Below, one piece after another: positions 32,009-40,015 of a DNA stretch of 40,015 bases; within the stretch, counting starts at the first letter, position 1; each line of letters starts with the position of its first letter. The stretch lies in the NCBI GenBank assembly GCA_002280475.1, contig NCEB01000020.1:1-40015 (forward strand), read 5' to 3'. The notes under the pieces are model-generated. The model saw nothing but the letters and a program-made list of their open reading frames with translations. It made no database searches and was not told the origin of the DNA. The position numbers and the translations under genes were made by a program. Origin of the DNA: Brevundimonas subvibrioides (GTDB lineage: Bacteria > Pseudomonadota > Alphaproteobacteria > Caulobacterales > Caulobacteraceae).

Positions 32009-34221
32009 GCCCGCTCCCACCCCCGCTCGACCGCCCAGACGGCGAAGGCGTAGTCGTGGGCGACCTCCTTCAGATAGTCGAAGCGCCCGGACGCTCCACC
32101 GTGGCCGGCCTCCATGTTGATCTTGAGCAGGACCGGATTGCCCGAGGTGGTCGCGGGCCGCAGCTTGGCGACCCACTTCTGGGGCTCCCAATAGGTGACA
32201 CGCGGATCGGACAGGCCGCCGGTCGCCAGGATCGCCGGATAGGCCCTGGCTGAGACCTGATCGTAGGGGCTGTAGCTCATCATGTAGTCATAGGCCTCGG
32301 GGTCCTCCAGCGGATTGCCCCACTCGGGCCATTCGGGCGGCGTGAGCGGCAGGGAGACGTCCGACATGGTGTTGATGACGTCGACGAAGGGCACCTGGCC
32401 GATGATCCCGGCCCAGAGCTCCGGCCGCATGTTGACGACCGCCCCCATCAGCAGCCCACCGGCCGACCCGCCTTGCGCCACGATGTTGCCGGCGCGGGCA
32501 TAGCTGCGATCGATCAGGTGATCGGCGGCTGCGGTGAAGTCGGTGAAGGTGTTCTTCTTGGTGAACTTGCGTCCGTCCAGGAACCAGCCCCAGCCCTTGT
32601 CCGAGCCGCCCCGGATGTGTGCGATGGCATAGATCCAGCCGCGATCGACCAGCGATAGCCGCCCGGTCGAGAAGCTGGCCGGCATCGGGATGCCATACGA
32701 GCCGTAGCCGTAGAGCAGCAGCGGGGCAGAGCCGTCGACAGGCGTGGAGCGACGCCGCAGCACCGTGACCGGCACCATCTGGCCGTCCTCGGCCGGCGCG
32801 TTCAGCCGCTCGACGACGTAGTCCGCCGGGTTGTGACCGGAGGGAATCTCCTGGACCTTTCTCAGCGTGCGTTCGCGGGTGGCGAGGTCGTAGTCGTAGG
32901 TCGAGGTCGGGGTCGACGGCGAGTTGTAGCCGTAACGCATCGTGGTGCTGTCGAACTCAGAGGCCCCCGCGAGCGACAGGGCATAGGCGGGCTCATCGAC
33001 CGCGATTTCGTGCTCTGCTCCGGCCCGGTCGCGGATGACGATCCTGGTGTTGGCGTCGGCCCGTTCCTGGCGCGCGACGAAGTCGCTCACCAGCGCCACA
33101 CCCTCGATGAAGCGGCCCGGCGTATGGGGCACCAGATCGGTCCAGGCGCCCCTGTCCGGGGATGCCGTCGGGGCCTCGACGATCTTGAAGTCGATGGCAT
33201 CGTCGGCGTTGGTGCGGATGACCCAGCGGTCGCTCCAGTGATCGACGTCGTAGCGCTGGCCGACGATGCGTTCGGCGATCAGGCGCGGCTCCGACGTTGG
33301 CGAATCGCCGGGGACATAGCGGGCTTCGGACGTCTCCTGGTTCTGGATGCCGATCAAGACGAAGCGGTCGTCGGCGCTGCGGTCCACGCCCAGGAACATG
33401 CCCTCGTCTTCCTCGGCATAGACCAGGGTGGTCTCGCCGCCCCGGGCCGGACGCCGGAAGATCTTGTCGGGGCGTCCGTTGTCGTTGCGGTTGGTCCAGA
33501 AGATCCAGCGGCTGCAGGGCGAGAAGGTGAAGTTGCCGTTCGCCGACTGGATGGGATCAGGCAGGACCTCGCCGGTCGCCAGGTCGCGGACATAGATCTG
33601 GTGAACCTCGGAGCCCTGGGCGTCCTCGGCATAGGCGAACAGGGTGTGGTCGGGGCTATGCTCGGCGGCGGAGACCTCTGAGTACGCCTTGCCCTCGGCG
33701 AGCAGATTGGCGTCCAGCAGAAGCTGGGGCGTCGGGGCGACGATGAAGGTCTTCGTCACGGTCTGTCCGTCGACCTTGAAGGTCCCCTGGCGCTCGACGC
33801 GCATGTAGCGGGGGTGCTGGTCGCCGGTGCGGTACTCGACGTAGTAGTCCCAGGGGCCATCGGGGGAGGGGACCGAGCTGTCGTCCTCCTTGATGCGGCC
33901 CTTCATCTCCTCGAACATCTGGGCCTGAAGCGGCAGGGTGGAGGCCATCATGGCCTCGCGATAGGCGTTCTCGGCCTCGAGGTTTTCGCGAACGTCCGCC
34001 TTGATCAGGCCGGGATCGCGCAGGACGGCCTGCCAGTTGTCGTCCTTCATCCACTGGTAGTCGTCGGTCCGGGTGCGGCCCAGCTGCTCGATGGTGACCG
34101 GGATCTTTTTGGCGACGGGCGGGACAGGCGACATCTGGGCTCCGGAGCGGGCGAGGGTGGGGGATGCGGCCACCGCGAGGGCCGAGGCGGCGGTGGTGGC
34201 GACGAATTGGCGGCGGTTCAT
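32005..34221 (-). CDS. S9-family oligopeptidase (oligopeptidase B-like), Tat-exported
   Basis: A 738-residue serine peptidase with an N-terminal beta-propeller and C-terminal alpha/beta-hydrolase. The nucleophile is in GGSAGG (about S586), and the His lies in AGHGGASGR near 706. The N-terminus MNRRQFVATTAASALAVAAS is a twin-arginine signal, so it should be folded before export to the periplasm. The start ATG 34221 is preferred to 34230 because GAGG then sits 9 bases upstream. It precedes the GNAT gene with a 4-base overlap. Confidence 0.9.
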   Translation of the reverse strand: MNRRQFVATTAASALAVAASPTLARSGAQMSPVPPVAKKIPVTIEQLGRTRTDDYQWMKDDNWQAVLRDPGLIKADVRENLEAENAYREAMMASTLPLQAQMFEEMKGRIKEDDSSVPSPDGPWDYYVEYRTGDQHPRYMRVERQGTFKVDGQTVTKTFIVAPTPQLLLDANLLAEGKAYSEVSAAEHSPDHTLFAYAEDAQGSEVHQIYVRDLATGEVLPDPIQSANGNFTFSPCSRWIFWTNRNDNGRPDKIFRRPARGGETTLVYAEEDEGMFLGVDRSADDRFVLIGIQNQETSEARYVPGDSPTSEPRLIAERIVGQRYDVDHWSDRWVIRTNADDAIDFKIVEAPTASPDRGAWTDLVPHTPGRFIEGVALVSDFVARQERADANTRIVIRDRAGAEHEIAVDEPAYALSLAGASEFDSTTMRYGYNSPSTPTSTYDYDLATRERTLRKVQEIPSGHNPADYVVERLNAPAEDGQMVPVTVLRRRSTPVDGSAPLLLYGYGSYGIPMPASFSTGRLSLVDRGWIYAIAHIRGGSDKGWGWFLDGRKFTKKNTFTDFTAAADHLIDRSYARAGNIVAQGGSAGGLLMGAVVNMRPELWAGIIGQVPFVDVINTMSDVSLPLTPPEWPEWGNPLEDPEAYDYMMSYSPYDQVSARAYPAILATGGLSDPRVTYWEPQKWVAKLRPATTSGNPVLLKINMEAGHGGASGRFDYLKEVAHDYAFAVWAVERGWERA

Positions 34222-34307
34222 GGCAGGCATCCTCTAGGCTGAACGGGCAAGGTGTGCGACCCGATAGGCCGCCGTCAAATGCCGACACCGTCTCGCCGAG
34301 CTTTCGC

Positions 34308-35108
34308 ATGATCCAGGTCCCGCCCGCAGAGATCGCCCAACCCCTGGAAGTGGGGGCCCCGGTCCCGCCACCGGTCTGGGACCTGACGGTGGGGCTGATC
34401 GAGGCGACCGTGCAACTGGATCAGCCTTCGGGGCCGGACACGCGCACGGTCGGGACCGGTTTTCTGATCCAGGCTCCGAGGGCCGACGGCAGTCCGCGCG
34501 TCGTTCTGGTCACCGCGGCTCATGTGTTCGAGCGGATGGAGGACCCGGAGGCGCGGATCGGCTGGCGCCAGGCCCTGCCCGACGGAAGCTGGCGATTCGA
34601 TCCGCAACCCCTGACCATTCGGGACGACGCGGGCCAGCCGCTCTGGGCGAGGCATTCGGAACGCGACATCGCCGTCATGGAGGTGACAGCGCCGGAGGCC
34701 TTCGCCCGCGCGGCCATTCCGGTCGGCTGGCTGGCCGACCAGAACGCCTTCGACGCCTGGCAGGTCGGGCCGGGTGACGAGCTGCTGTCACTGGGTTTCC
34801 CCAGGGGTCTGTCGGGCAACCGGGCGGGTTTTCCGATCCTGCGCGTCGGGCGGATCGCCAGCTATCCGTTGTCGCCAGTGGGCGCGTTTCCGACCTTCCT
34901 GCTGGACTTCACCGTGTTCCCGGGGAACTCGGGCGGGCCGGTGTTCTGGACGCCCAGCGCGAGGAAGAGGCCCGGCACGACGGAGCCGGAGAACGCCTTC
35001 ATCGCCGGGATCCTGAGCCAGGAAGTGCGGGTCGGCAACGATCAGCTGGATATCGGCGTGGTGACCCACGCTGTGTTCGTCAGGGAAGCGATCGGCTTGC
35101 TGGACTGA
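34308..35108 (+). CDS. Trypsin-like serine protease
   Basis: A 266-residue protein with the chymotrypsin-fold triad: His in VTAAHVF, Asp in RDIAVMEV, Ser in PGNSGGPVF. There is no clear signal peptide or PDZ domain, so it is not a DegP-type protease and may be cytoplasmic. ATG 34308 lies 86 bases from the divergent oligopeptidase start. The substrate is unknown. A 57-base repeat follows the stop. Confidence 0.82.
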   Translation: MIQVPPAEIAQPLEVGAPVPPPVWDLTVGLIEATVQLDQPSGPDTRTVGTGFLIQAPRADGSPRVVLVTAAHVFERMEDPEARIGWRQALPDGSWRFDPQPLTIRDDAGQPLWARHSERDIAVMEVTAPEAFARAAIPVGWLADQNAFDAWQVGPGDELLSLGFPRGLSGNRAGFPILRVGRIASYPLSPVGAFPTFLLDFTVFPGNSGGPVFWTPSARKRPGTTEPENAFIAGILSQEVRVGNDQLDIGVVTHAVFVREAIGLLD

Positions 35109-35113
35109 GCCGA

Positions 35114-35170
35114 ATTGGACTCGGCGAGTACCGAGTGCAACGAGTCCAAACGCTGAGCGTTGGGGTTAGA
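35114..35170 (+). repeat. 57-base stop-proximal repeat, copy 2
   Basis: It begins ATTGGACTC 5 bases after the protease stop, like copy 1 at 28251-28307. TTGGACTCG (35115-35123) and CGAGTCCAA can pair over 9 bases. Confidence 0.8.
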
Positions 35171-35234
35171 ATATCAGCGTAAGGCACCAAAATATAAACA
35201 GTCCTGGTCGATACCGAGTCTAGGCTGTCTGATA

Positions 35235-35370
35235 CTCCGTCATCCTCGGACTTGATCCGAGGATCGGACTTTCGGCTTGGGAGTGGAGCCGAGCGGAACC
35301 ATTGCCTCTCAGCGCATCGGTTCTCGTGGCGGTCAATCCGATCCTCGGATCAAGTCCGAGGATGACGGAG
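35235..35370. repeat. Long inverted-repeat intergenic element, type D
   Basis: Perfect 34-base inverted repeats (35235-35268 and 35337-35370) flank 68 bases. Each arm contains the inner palindrome CCTCGGA-CTTGA-TCCGAGG. This CCTCGGACTTGATCC-type repeat is common in alphaproteobacterial intergenic regions. With the previous repeat it fills most of the 348-base gap before the acyl-CoA dehydrogenase gene; I see no gene there. Confidence 0.93.
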
Positions 35371-35456
35371 TGGGTGGGGGCATGCCCGCGAAAGACCCCT
35401 CCGTCTGCTCGCAAGGGCTCGCAGCCACCTCCCCATCGAAGATGGGGAGGAGACGA

Positions 35457-37164
35457 TCAGGCGGCCCCCAGGGCTTCTTTCGTCATCCGCTGCAGCAGCG
35501 CGCCGCCCTGGCCGACGGCGGCGAGGCGGCTGGAGCAATGGCCGAGCACATTGGCGGCATAGATTTCGTACAGGGCGATCTTGCCCTCCAGCCAGGCCGG
35601 CTCGCCGTCGCCGGCCGCCAGCTTCGCCTTCGCGGCCAGGGCCCCCTTGGCCAGCATCCAGCCGCCGATGACGTCGCCCATCAGCTTCAGATAGGCGTCG
35701 GCCGCGGCCAGCACGTCGGCCTGCCGCCCGGCGTCGGCCTTGGCGTCCAGCAGCCAGAGGGTCGCGTCCTGGACGGCCTCTATCCCGGCGGCGAAGCGCT
35801 CCAGGGGTTTGCCGGCGTAGAGCCCGCCCATGTCCTTCAGCGTCGCGGTCATCTCGGCGATGATCGCCCGGGCCGAGGCCCCGCCGTCCTGGGACAGTTT
35901 GCGGCCGACAAGGTCCATGGCCTGGATGCCGTTGGTGCCCTCGTAGATCGGGGCGATGCGGGCGTCGCGGTAGAACTGGGCCGCGCCGGTCTCCTCGACG
36001 AAGCCCATGCCGCCATGGATCTGGACGCCTTGCGAGGCGACGTCGACGCCCATGTCGGTCGACCAGGCCTTGGCGATCGGGGTCAGGATGTCCTCACGCC
36101 GTTTCCAGTGGGTTCGGGCCTCATCGGTGTCGGCGTGGCGCGCCATGTCTGCGGCAACCCCGGTGGACAGGCAGATGGCGCGGGCGGCCTCGATCCGGGC
36201 CTTCATGACCGCCAGGGTCCGGCGCACCTCGGGGTGATCGAAGCCGCTCGGCGATGCCGACGCCTTCGACACCCACGCCGACACGGGCCGCGTTCATCAT
36301 GGTGAACATGTGGGCCAGGCCCTCGTGCGGCCGGCCGACGAGCTCGGCCGTCGCCCCCTCGTAGGACATCACGCAGGTGGGGGAGGCGTGGATGCCCAGC
36401 TTGTGCTCGATGCCGACGGGTCGGAAGCTGTTGCGATCGCCCAGCGACCCGTCCTGGTGGACGATCCGCTTGTTGGCCAGGAACAGGCTGATGCCCTTGG
36501 GTCCCGGTGGCGCGTCGGGCAGGCGGGCCAGCACCATGTGGACGATGTTGTCCGTGGCGTCGTGGTCGCCCCAGGTGATGTAGATCTTCTGGCCGGTCAG
36601 GGCATAGGTGCCGTCGCCGTTGGGCGTTGCGGTCGCGGTCAGGGCGCCCAGGTCCGAGCCGGCCTGAGGCTCGGTCAGGCACATGGCCCCGGTCCATTCG
36701 CCCGAGACCATGCGGGGCAGGTAGGCGGTCTTCTGGTGCTCGGTCCCGTGTTCCTCGATCGCCTCGATGGCGGCGAGCGACAGCATGGGGCAGAGGCCGA
36801 ACGCCATGTTGGCGCTGTGCACCGTCTCATAGGCGGCGAGTTCGAGCGCCTTGGGCAGGGCCTGACCGCCGGCATGGGCCGGGGCCGCCAGTCCGGTCCA
36901 GCCACCCTCGGCGAACTGTCGATAGGCGTCGGCGAACCCTGGCGCCGCGGTGACGGCCCCGTTGGCATAGGTCGCGCCGGCCAGATCGCCCGGGCGGTTC
37001 AGCGGGGCCAGAACCCCCTCCGAGAACTGGCCGGCCGCCTCCAGCACCGCGCCCAGCACATCGCCGTCATAGTCGGGGAAGGCCCCCGTGGCCGCCAGGT
37101 CATCGATCCCCGCGACGGCGGTCAGGCAGAAGGCCAGGTCGCGAACAGGCGCGCGATAGGTCAT
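35457..37164 (-). pseudogene. Acyl-CoA dehydrogenase with internal out-of-frame deletion
   Basis: An AidB/ACAD-type fatty-acid oxidation enzyme. The 5' part (37164 to about 36246) reads MTYRAPVRDLAF through MCLTEPQAGSDLGAL, ITWGDHD and ARVGVGVEGVGIAER in one frame. The 3' part continues in another frame from FDHPEVRRTLAVMKARIEAA, with QIHGGMGFVEETGAAQFYRDARI...YEGTNGIQAMDLVGRK, to 35457. Between AER and FDHPEV about 25-30 residues of the family (the AYQQALAYAxERRQG segment) are missing, and the frame is shifted near 36243-36246. Total length with the gap filled would be near 597 residues, normal for the C-terminal-extended type. GGAGGA precedes the ATG. It may be a true pseudogene or an assembly error. 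Confidence 0.85.
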
Positions 37165-37285
37165 GGGGCGGTCCTCCGGAACGTTTCGCCTTCTTTGCGG
37201 CCATGCCGCCACGGCAGGCAAGACTTGGACTTCGCGTCGGAGTGAGCCAAGCTGTCGCGATCGCAGCGCCCGTTTCCGGTGAACC

Positions 37286-37840
37286 ATGGCCGAACCCCGT
37301 AATCGCTACTCGACCGTCTCGCTGCTGTTCCACTGGGGAATCGCGCTGGCCGTGCTGGCGCAGGTGCTGTTGATCGCCGCATCGGACGCCAGCGACGGCC
37401 AGCCGGCCGCGCGAGAGTTCGTGGGCGCGCACAAGGCGCTGGGCCTGACGATTCTGGTCGCCACCCTGGCCCGAATCGGCTGGCGACTGGCCAATCCCGC
37501 CATTCCCCTGCCGCCCGGCACGCCCGGTTGGCAGAAGATCGCAGCGCGGGCCAACCATGTCGCCTTCTACGTCGTCCTGATCGGCCTGCCCCTCGGCGGC
37601 TGGGCGGCGTCCAGCGCGGGCGGGCGGGACATCGACTATTTCGGGTTGTTCAACTGGCCGCTGTTGCCCCTCCCGCTCGATCGCGATCTGGCGGGCCAGT
37701 TCATGGACGCGCATCGGGCGGGCGTGAAGCTGTTGTACGTCCTCCTCGCCCTGCACGTTCTGGCGGCCCTGAAACATCAGTTCCTGGACCGGGACAACGT
37801 CCTGCACCGGATGATCCCGCTCATTCCCCGGCGACCATGA
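37286..37840 (+). CDS. Cytochrome b561
   Basis: A 184-residue di-heme membrane protein of the bacterial b561 family. Four helices carry the heme-binding His residues: H in SLLFHWGIA, H in VGAHKALG, H in DAHRAGVKLL and H in LALHVLAALKH. GGTGA precedes the ATG. It is followed after one base by a YceI gene, a pairing also seen in E. coli (yceJ-yceI), which suggests a shared role with a lipid-quinone-binding protein. Confidence 0.9.
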   Translation: MAEPRNRYSTVSLLFHWGIALAVLAQVLLIAASDASDGQPAAREFVGAHKALGLTILVATLARIGWRLANPAIPLPPGTPGWQKIAARANHVAFYVVLIGLPLGGWAASSAGGRDIDYFGLFNWPLLPLPLDRDLAGQFMDAHRAGVKLLYVLLALHVLAALKHQFLDRDNVLHRMIPLIPRRP

Positions 37841-37841
37841 C

Positions 37842-38408
37842 ATGACGCGGGCCCTCGCCACCCTGCTGTTCGGCGTCGGTCTGATGATCGCCAGCGGCGT
37901 CCGCGCCGACGTCGGACGCTGGGAGGTGGTTCGCTCCGAATCGACCATCATCATGCGGGTCGGATCCCCGCTCGGCGCGCGGTCCGGGCGCTTCGAACGC
38001 TGGACCGGCGACATCCGGTTCGACCCCGCCGCGCCCGCCTCGGCGAGCGTCGGCATCGAGGTGGAGGCGGCCTCGCTGCGGATGGACGACGCAGCCCTGA
38101 CGCGCACGGCCCTGGGTCCGGCGTTTCTGGACAGCGCCGCCCATCCGCGCATCGCCTTTCGGCTGAGATCGCTCGAGGCGGGGTCCGGAGACCGGTTCAC
38201 GGCGCGGGCGGACATCACCATGAAGGGTGTCACCAGGCCCGTCAGCTTTCCGTTGACCTTGCGCACCGATGGCCGGACGGCGCAGATGACCGGCGGCTTC
38301 TCTCTGGATCGGGCGGCCTTCGGCATCGGAACGCGTGGGCCTTGGAACGGACTGATCGGACGACAGGTGAGAGTGGACGTGGTCCTGGCGACCCGTCCGG
38401 CGGGCTGA
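37842..38408 (+). CDS. YceI family periplasmic lipid-binding protein
   Basis: A 188-residue protein with a signal peptide (MTRALATLLFGVGLMIASGVRAD) and the YceI lipocalin-like fold: RWEVVRSESTIIMRV, SARIG-like VGIEVEAASLRMDD, and the GIGTRGPWNGLIGRQVRVDV end. Family members bind isoprenoid quinones. The ATG is 1 base after the b561 stop. Its 3' end overlaps the Sua5 gene. Confidence 0.9.
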   Translation: MTRALATLLFGVGLMIASGVRADVGRWEVVRSESTIIMRVGSPLGARSGRFERWTGDIRFDPAAPASASVGIEVEAASLRMDDAALTRTALGPAFLDSAAHPRIAFRLRSLEAGSGDRFTARADITMKGVTRPVSFPLTLRTDGRTAQMTGGFSLDRAAFGIGTRGPWNGLIGRQVRVDVVLATRPAG

Positions 38409-39307
38409 GCGCGGCCGTCCAGGCCCTGCGCGCCGGTGATCTGCTGATCCTGCCGACCGAGACGGTCTATGGCCTCGCCGCCGATGCCGGGAATGCCGCC
38501 GCCGTGGCGCGCATCTTCGAGGCGAAGGGAAGACCGCGCTTCAACCCCCTGATCTCTCACGTCTTCGATGCGGCTGCCGCCGAAGCCATCGCGGTGTTCG
38601 ACGACACCGCCCGGGCCTTGGCCGACGCCTTCTGGCCCGGACCGTTGACGATCGTCGCAGCCTCACGGCCCGGCGCGGTCTGCGATCTGGCCAGGGCCGG
38701 GCTGGACAGCGTCGCGGTGCGGGTGCCGGGCCACCCTGTGGCGCGGGAGGTGCTGGCGGCGTTCGGTGGGCCGGTGGTCGCGCCCTCGGCCAATCGCTCG
38801 GGCCGTCCCAGCCCGACCATCCTCGCCGATGCGGTCGAGGAGACGGGACGCTTCGCCGCCGCCGCCCTGGACGGCGGGGCCTGCGCCGTGGGGGTTGAGA
38901 GCACCGTCGTCTCGGTGCTGGAGGGTGGCGTCGCCCTGTTGCGCCCTGGCGCGGTCACGCGCGAGCAGATCGAGGGGCTGGTCGGGGGTCTGCATGACGA
39001 CGCGCAGGGTCATCGTTCCCCGGGCCGGCAAACCACTCATTATGCGCCGGACGCCCCGGTCCGCATCGAGGCGACGGCGGCGGGCGACGGCGAGATCCTG
39101 CTGGGCTTCGGACCGGGCGTGGGGGAGGCGCGCTGGAGCCTGAGCCCGGCGGGGGACCTGCGCGAAGCGGCGGCCAATCTGTTTCGCCTGCTGCGCGAGG
39201 CGGATCGCGAACGTCCGACGGGGATCGCGGTCGCCCCCGTGCCGGGGACGGGTCTGGGCGAGGCGATCAACGACCGGCTGAGGCGCGCGGCGGGGTTCGT
39301 CGGTTGA
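38342..39307 (+). CDS. L-threonylcarbamoyladenylate synthase (Sua5 type)
   Basis: Makes threonylcarbamoyl-AMP for the t6A37 modification of ANN-decoding tRNAs. The YrdC core is clear: LPTETVYGLAADA, KGRPRFNPLISHV, and PSANRSGRPSP. The C-terminal Sua5 extension (HYAPDAPV..., then LRRAAGFVG) makes it Sua5 rather than the short TsaC. There is no ATG at the start: TTG 38342 overlaps yceI by 67 bases, whereas CTG 38405, overlapping the yceI stop as CTGA, would begin directly at LSAAVQALRAG. I list the longer form; the true start is uncertain. Confidence 0.88.
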   Translation: MERTDRTTGESGRGPGDPSGGLSAAVQALRAGDLLILPTETVYGLAADAGNAAAVARIFEAKGRPRFNPLISHVFDAAAAEAIAVFDDTARALADAFWPGPLTIVAASRPGAVCDLARAGLDSVAVRVPGHPVAREVLAAFGGPVVAPSANRSGRPSPTILADAVEETGRFAAAALDGGACAVGVESTVVSVLEGGVALLRPGAVTREQIEGLVGGLHDDAQGHRSPGRQTTHYAPDAPVRIEATAAGDGEILLGFGPGVGEARWSLSPAGDLREAAANLFRLLREADRERPTGIAVAPVPGTGLGEAINDRLRRAAGFVG

Positions 39308-39363
39308 TCGACCGTGGGTCGAGACCCCACCCGTGGCTGTGACAACGCGTTTCTCCCCGGCCT

Positions 39364-39381
39364 GGCGGCGTCGACGCCGCC
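39364..39381 (+). other. Perfect 18-base GC palindrome after the Sua5 gene
   Basis: GGCGGCG-TCGA-CGCCGCC, directly before the heat-shock-like promoter of lon. There is no T run, so it is either a weak terminator or a site near the promoter. Confidence 0.45.
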
Positions 39382-39384
39382 ACG

Positions 39385-39412
39385 CTTGAACCGACACGGG
39401 AACGGGCCACAT
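39385..39412 (+). promoter_or_regulatory. Sigma-32 (heat-shock) type promoter upstream of lon
   Basis: CTTGAA (39385-39390) and CCACAT (39407-39412), with a 16-base spacer, resemble the sigma-32 consensus CTTGAA/CCCCAT. It lies 109 bases upstream of the lon start. Heat-shock control of lon is well established in other proteobacteria. Confidence 0.6.
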
Positions 39413-39520
39413 ACTCCCTCGAACGCCGTCGGAATCGACGGGCCTGCCCAGGGTGTCGCTGCATGTCGCGGGGCGTCAGGGCAGGCGGGCCGGAGATCGT
39501 CAATGGCCCAGGAGCGCATT

Positions 39521-40015
39521 ATGTCCGAGAGTAAAGTCCTGCCTGTCCTGCCCCTGCGGGACATCGTCGTGTTTCCCCACATGGTCGTGCCGCTCTTCGT
39601 GGGGCGCGAGAAGTCCGTGCGGGCGCTCGACGAGATCATGAAGGGTGAGAAGCAGATCCTGCTGGCCACCCAGAAGAACAGCGTCGACGACGACCCGACG
39701 CCCGACGCCATCTATCCGATCGGCGTCCTGGCCACGGTTCTGCAGCTGCTGAAACTGCCCGACGGCACGGTCAAGGTTCTGGTTGAGGGCAAGGGCCGCG
39801 CCCGCCTGACCCGCTTCACGGAGCGCGAGGAGTTCTTCGAGGCAGAAGCCGTCGAGATCGAGGACGACCTGGGCGATCCGTCCCAGGCCGAGGCCATGCT
39901 GCGCGCCGTGGTCGAGCAGTTCGAGAACTATGTGAAGCTGAACAAGAAGGTCCCGCCCGAGGCCCTCAGCTCCATCCCCCAGATCACCGACGCCTCCAAG
40001 CTGGCGGACTCGGTG
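39521..40015 (+). CDS. lon: Lon ATP-dependent protease (5' part)
   Basis: The first 165 residues of Lon run off the window. The N-terminal substrate-binding domain is visible: LPVLPLRDIVVFPHMVVPLF, VGREKSVRAL, ILLATQKNSVDDDP, and the YPIGVLATVLQLLKLPDGTVKVLVEG stretch. ATG 39521 has AGGAG 7 bases upstream; an in-frame ATG at 39503 would add six residues and lacks a good site. The AAA and Ser-Lys protease domains lie outside the window. Confidence 0.95.
   Translation, partial: MSESKVLPVLPLRDIVVFPHMVVPLFVGREKSVRALDEIMKGEKQILLATQKNSVDDDPTPDAIYPIGVLATVLQLLKLPDGTVKVLVEGKGRARLTRFTEREEFFEAEAVEIEDDLGDPSQAEAMLRAVVEQFENYVKLNKKVPPEALSSIPQITDASKLADSV

Overview
The window is GC-rich, densely coding alphaproteobacterial chromosome, most likely Caulobacterales and probably Brevundimonas or a close relative. 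The best markers are a permuted two-piece tmRNA gene with an ANDNF-type tag, an alphaproteobacterial SspB ending in the ClpX-binding type tail VSLDQFRKK, and rpsU divergent from a COQ9-family gene. The genus is inferred from protein style, not from a search. No prophage, insertion sequence or CRISPR array is visible.

Layout. 1-5.2 kb: the 3' part of rpoC with a strong terminator, then hslO (Hsp33) divergent from a membrane-anchored SDR-like protein. 5.3-12.4 kb: a SerB-SerA fusion, a GDSL autotransporter esterase, an M23 peptidase, and a NatAB-type ABC pair. 12.6-18 kb: rpsU/COQ9, fumC, a VapBC-like toxin-antitoxin pair coupled to a RusA-family nuclease, a GFA protein, a secreted C13 (caspase-like) peptidase, sspB, and ssrA just upstream of sspB. 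18.5-25.3 kb: a PP2C phosphatase-kinase fusion, a methyltransferase, miaA divergent from an Mrp/ApbC ATPase, then a PhyH dioxygenase overlapping a membrane hydroxylase. 25.3-27.9 kb: thyA and folA on the minus strand, separated by a two-gene, lower-GC insert (a DUF2188 protein and a possible TIR-like protein), with a YbjQ gene after folA. 28.3-35.1 kb: a DUF924 protein divergent from a ketol-acid reductoisomerase, tRNA-Pro(CGG) and tRNA-Gln(TTG), a degenerate histidine kinase divergent from a receiver protein, a GNAT/oligopeptidase pair, and a trypsin-like protease. 35.4-40 kb: a broken acyl-CoA dehydrogenase, cybB-yceI-tsaC, and the start of lon behind a heat-shock-like promoter.

Functional links. 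Protein quality control recurs: Hsp33, SspB with tmRNA, Lon, and several peptidases. The ssrA-sspB pair places a degradation tag next to the adaptor that delivers tagged proteins to ClpXP. The thyA-folA pair is one dTMP/folate unit, and it is split by the accessory insert.

Two conserved genes, rpoC and the acyl-CoA dehydrogenase, carry internal out-of-frame deletions. Because rpoC is essential, I suspect assembly or sequencing error for at least that one. Four long inverted-repeat elements and one 57-base repeat found just after stop codons make up most of the non-coding sequence. The best candidates for something undescribed are the thyA-folA insert, the tandem GCAA hairpins between ssrA and sspB, and the stop-codon-proximal repeat.
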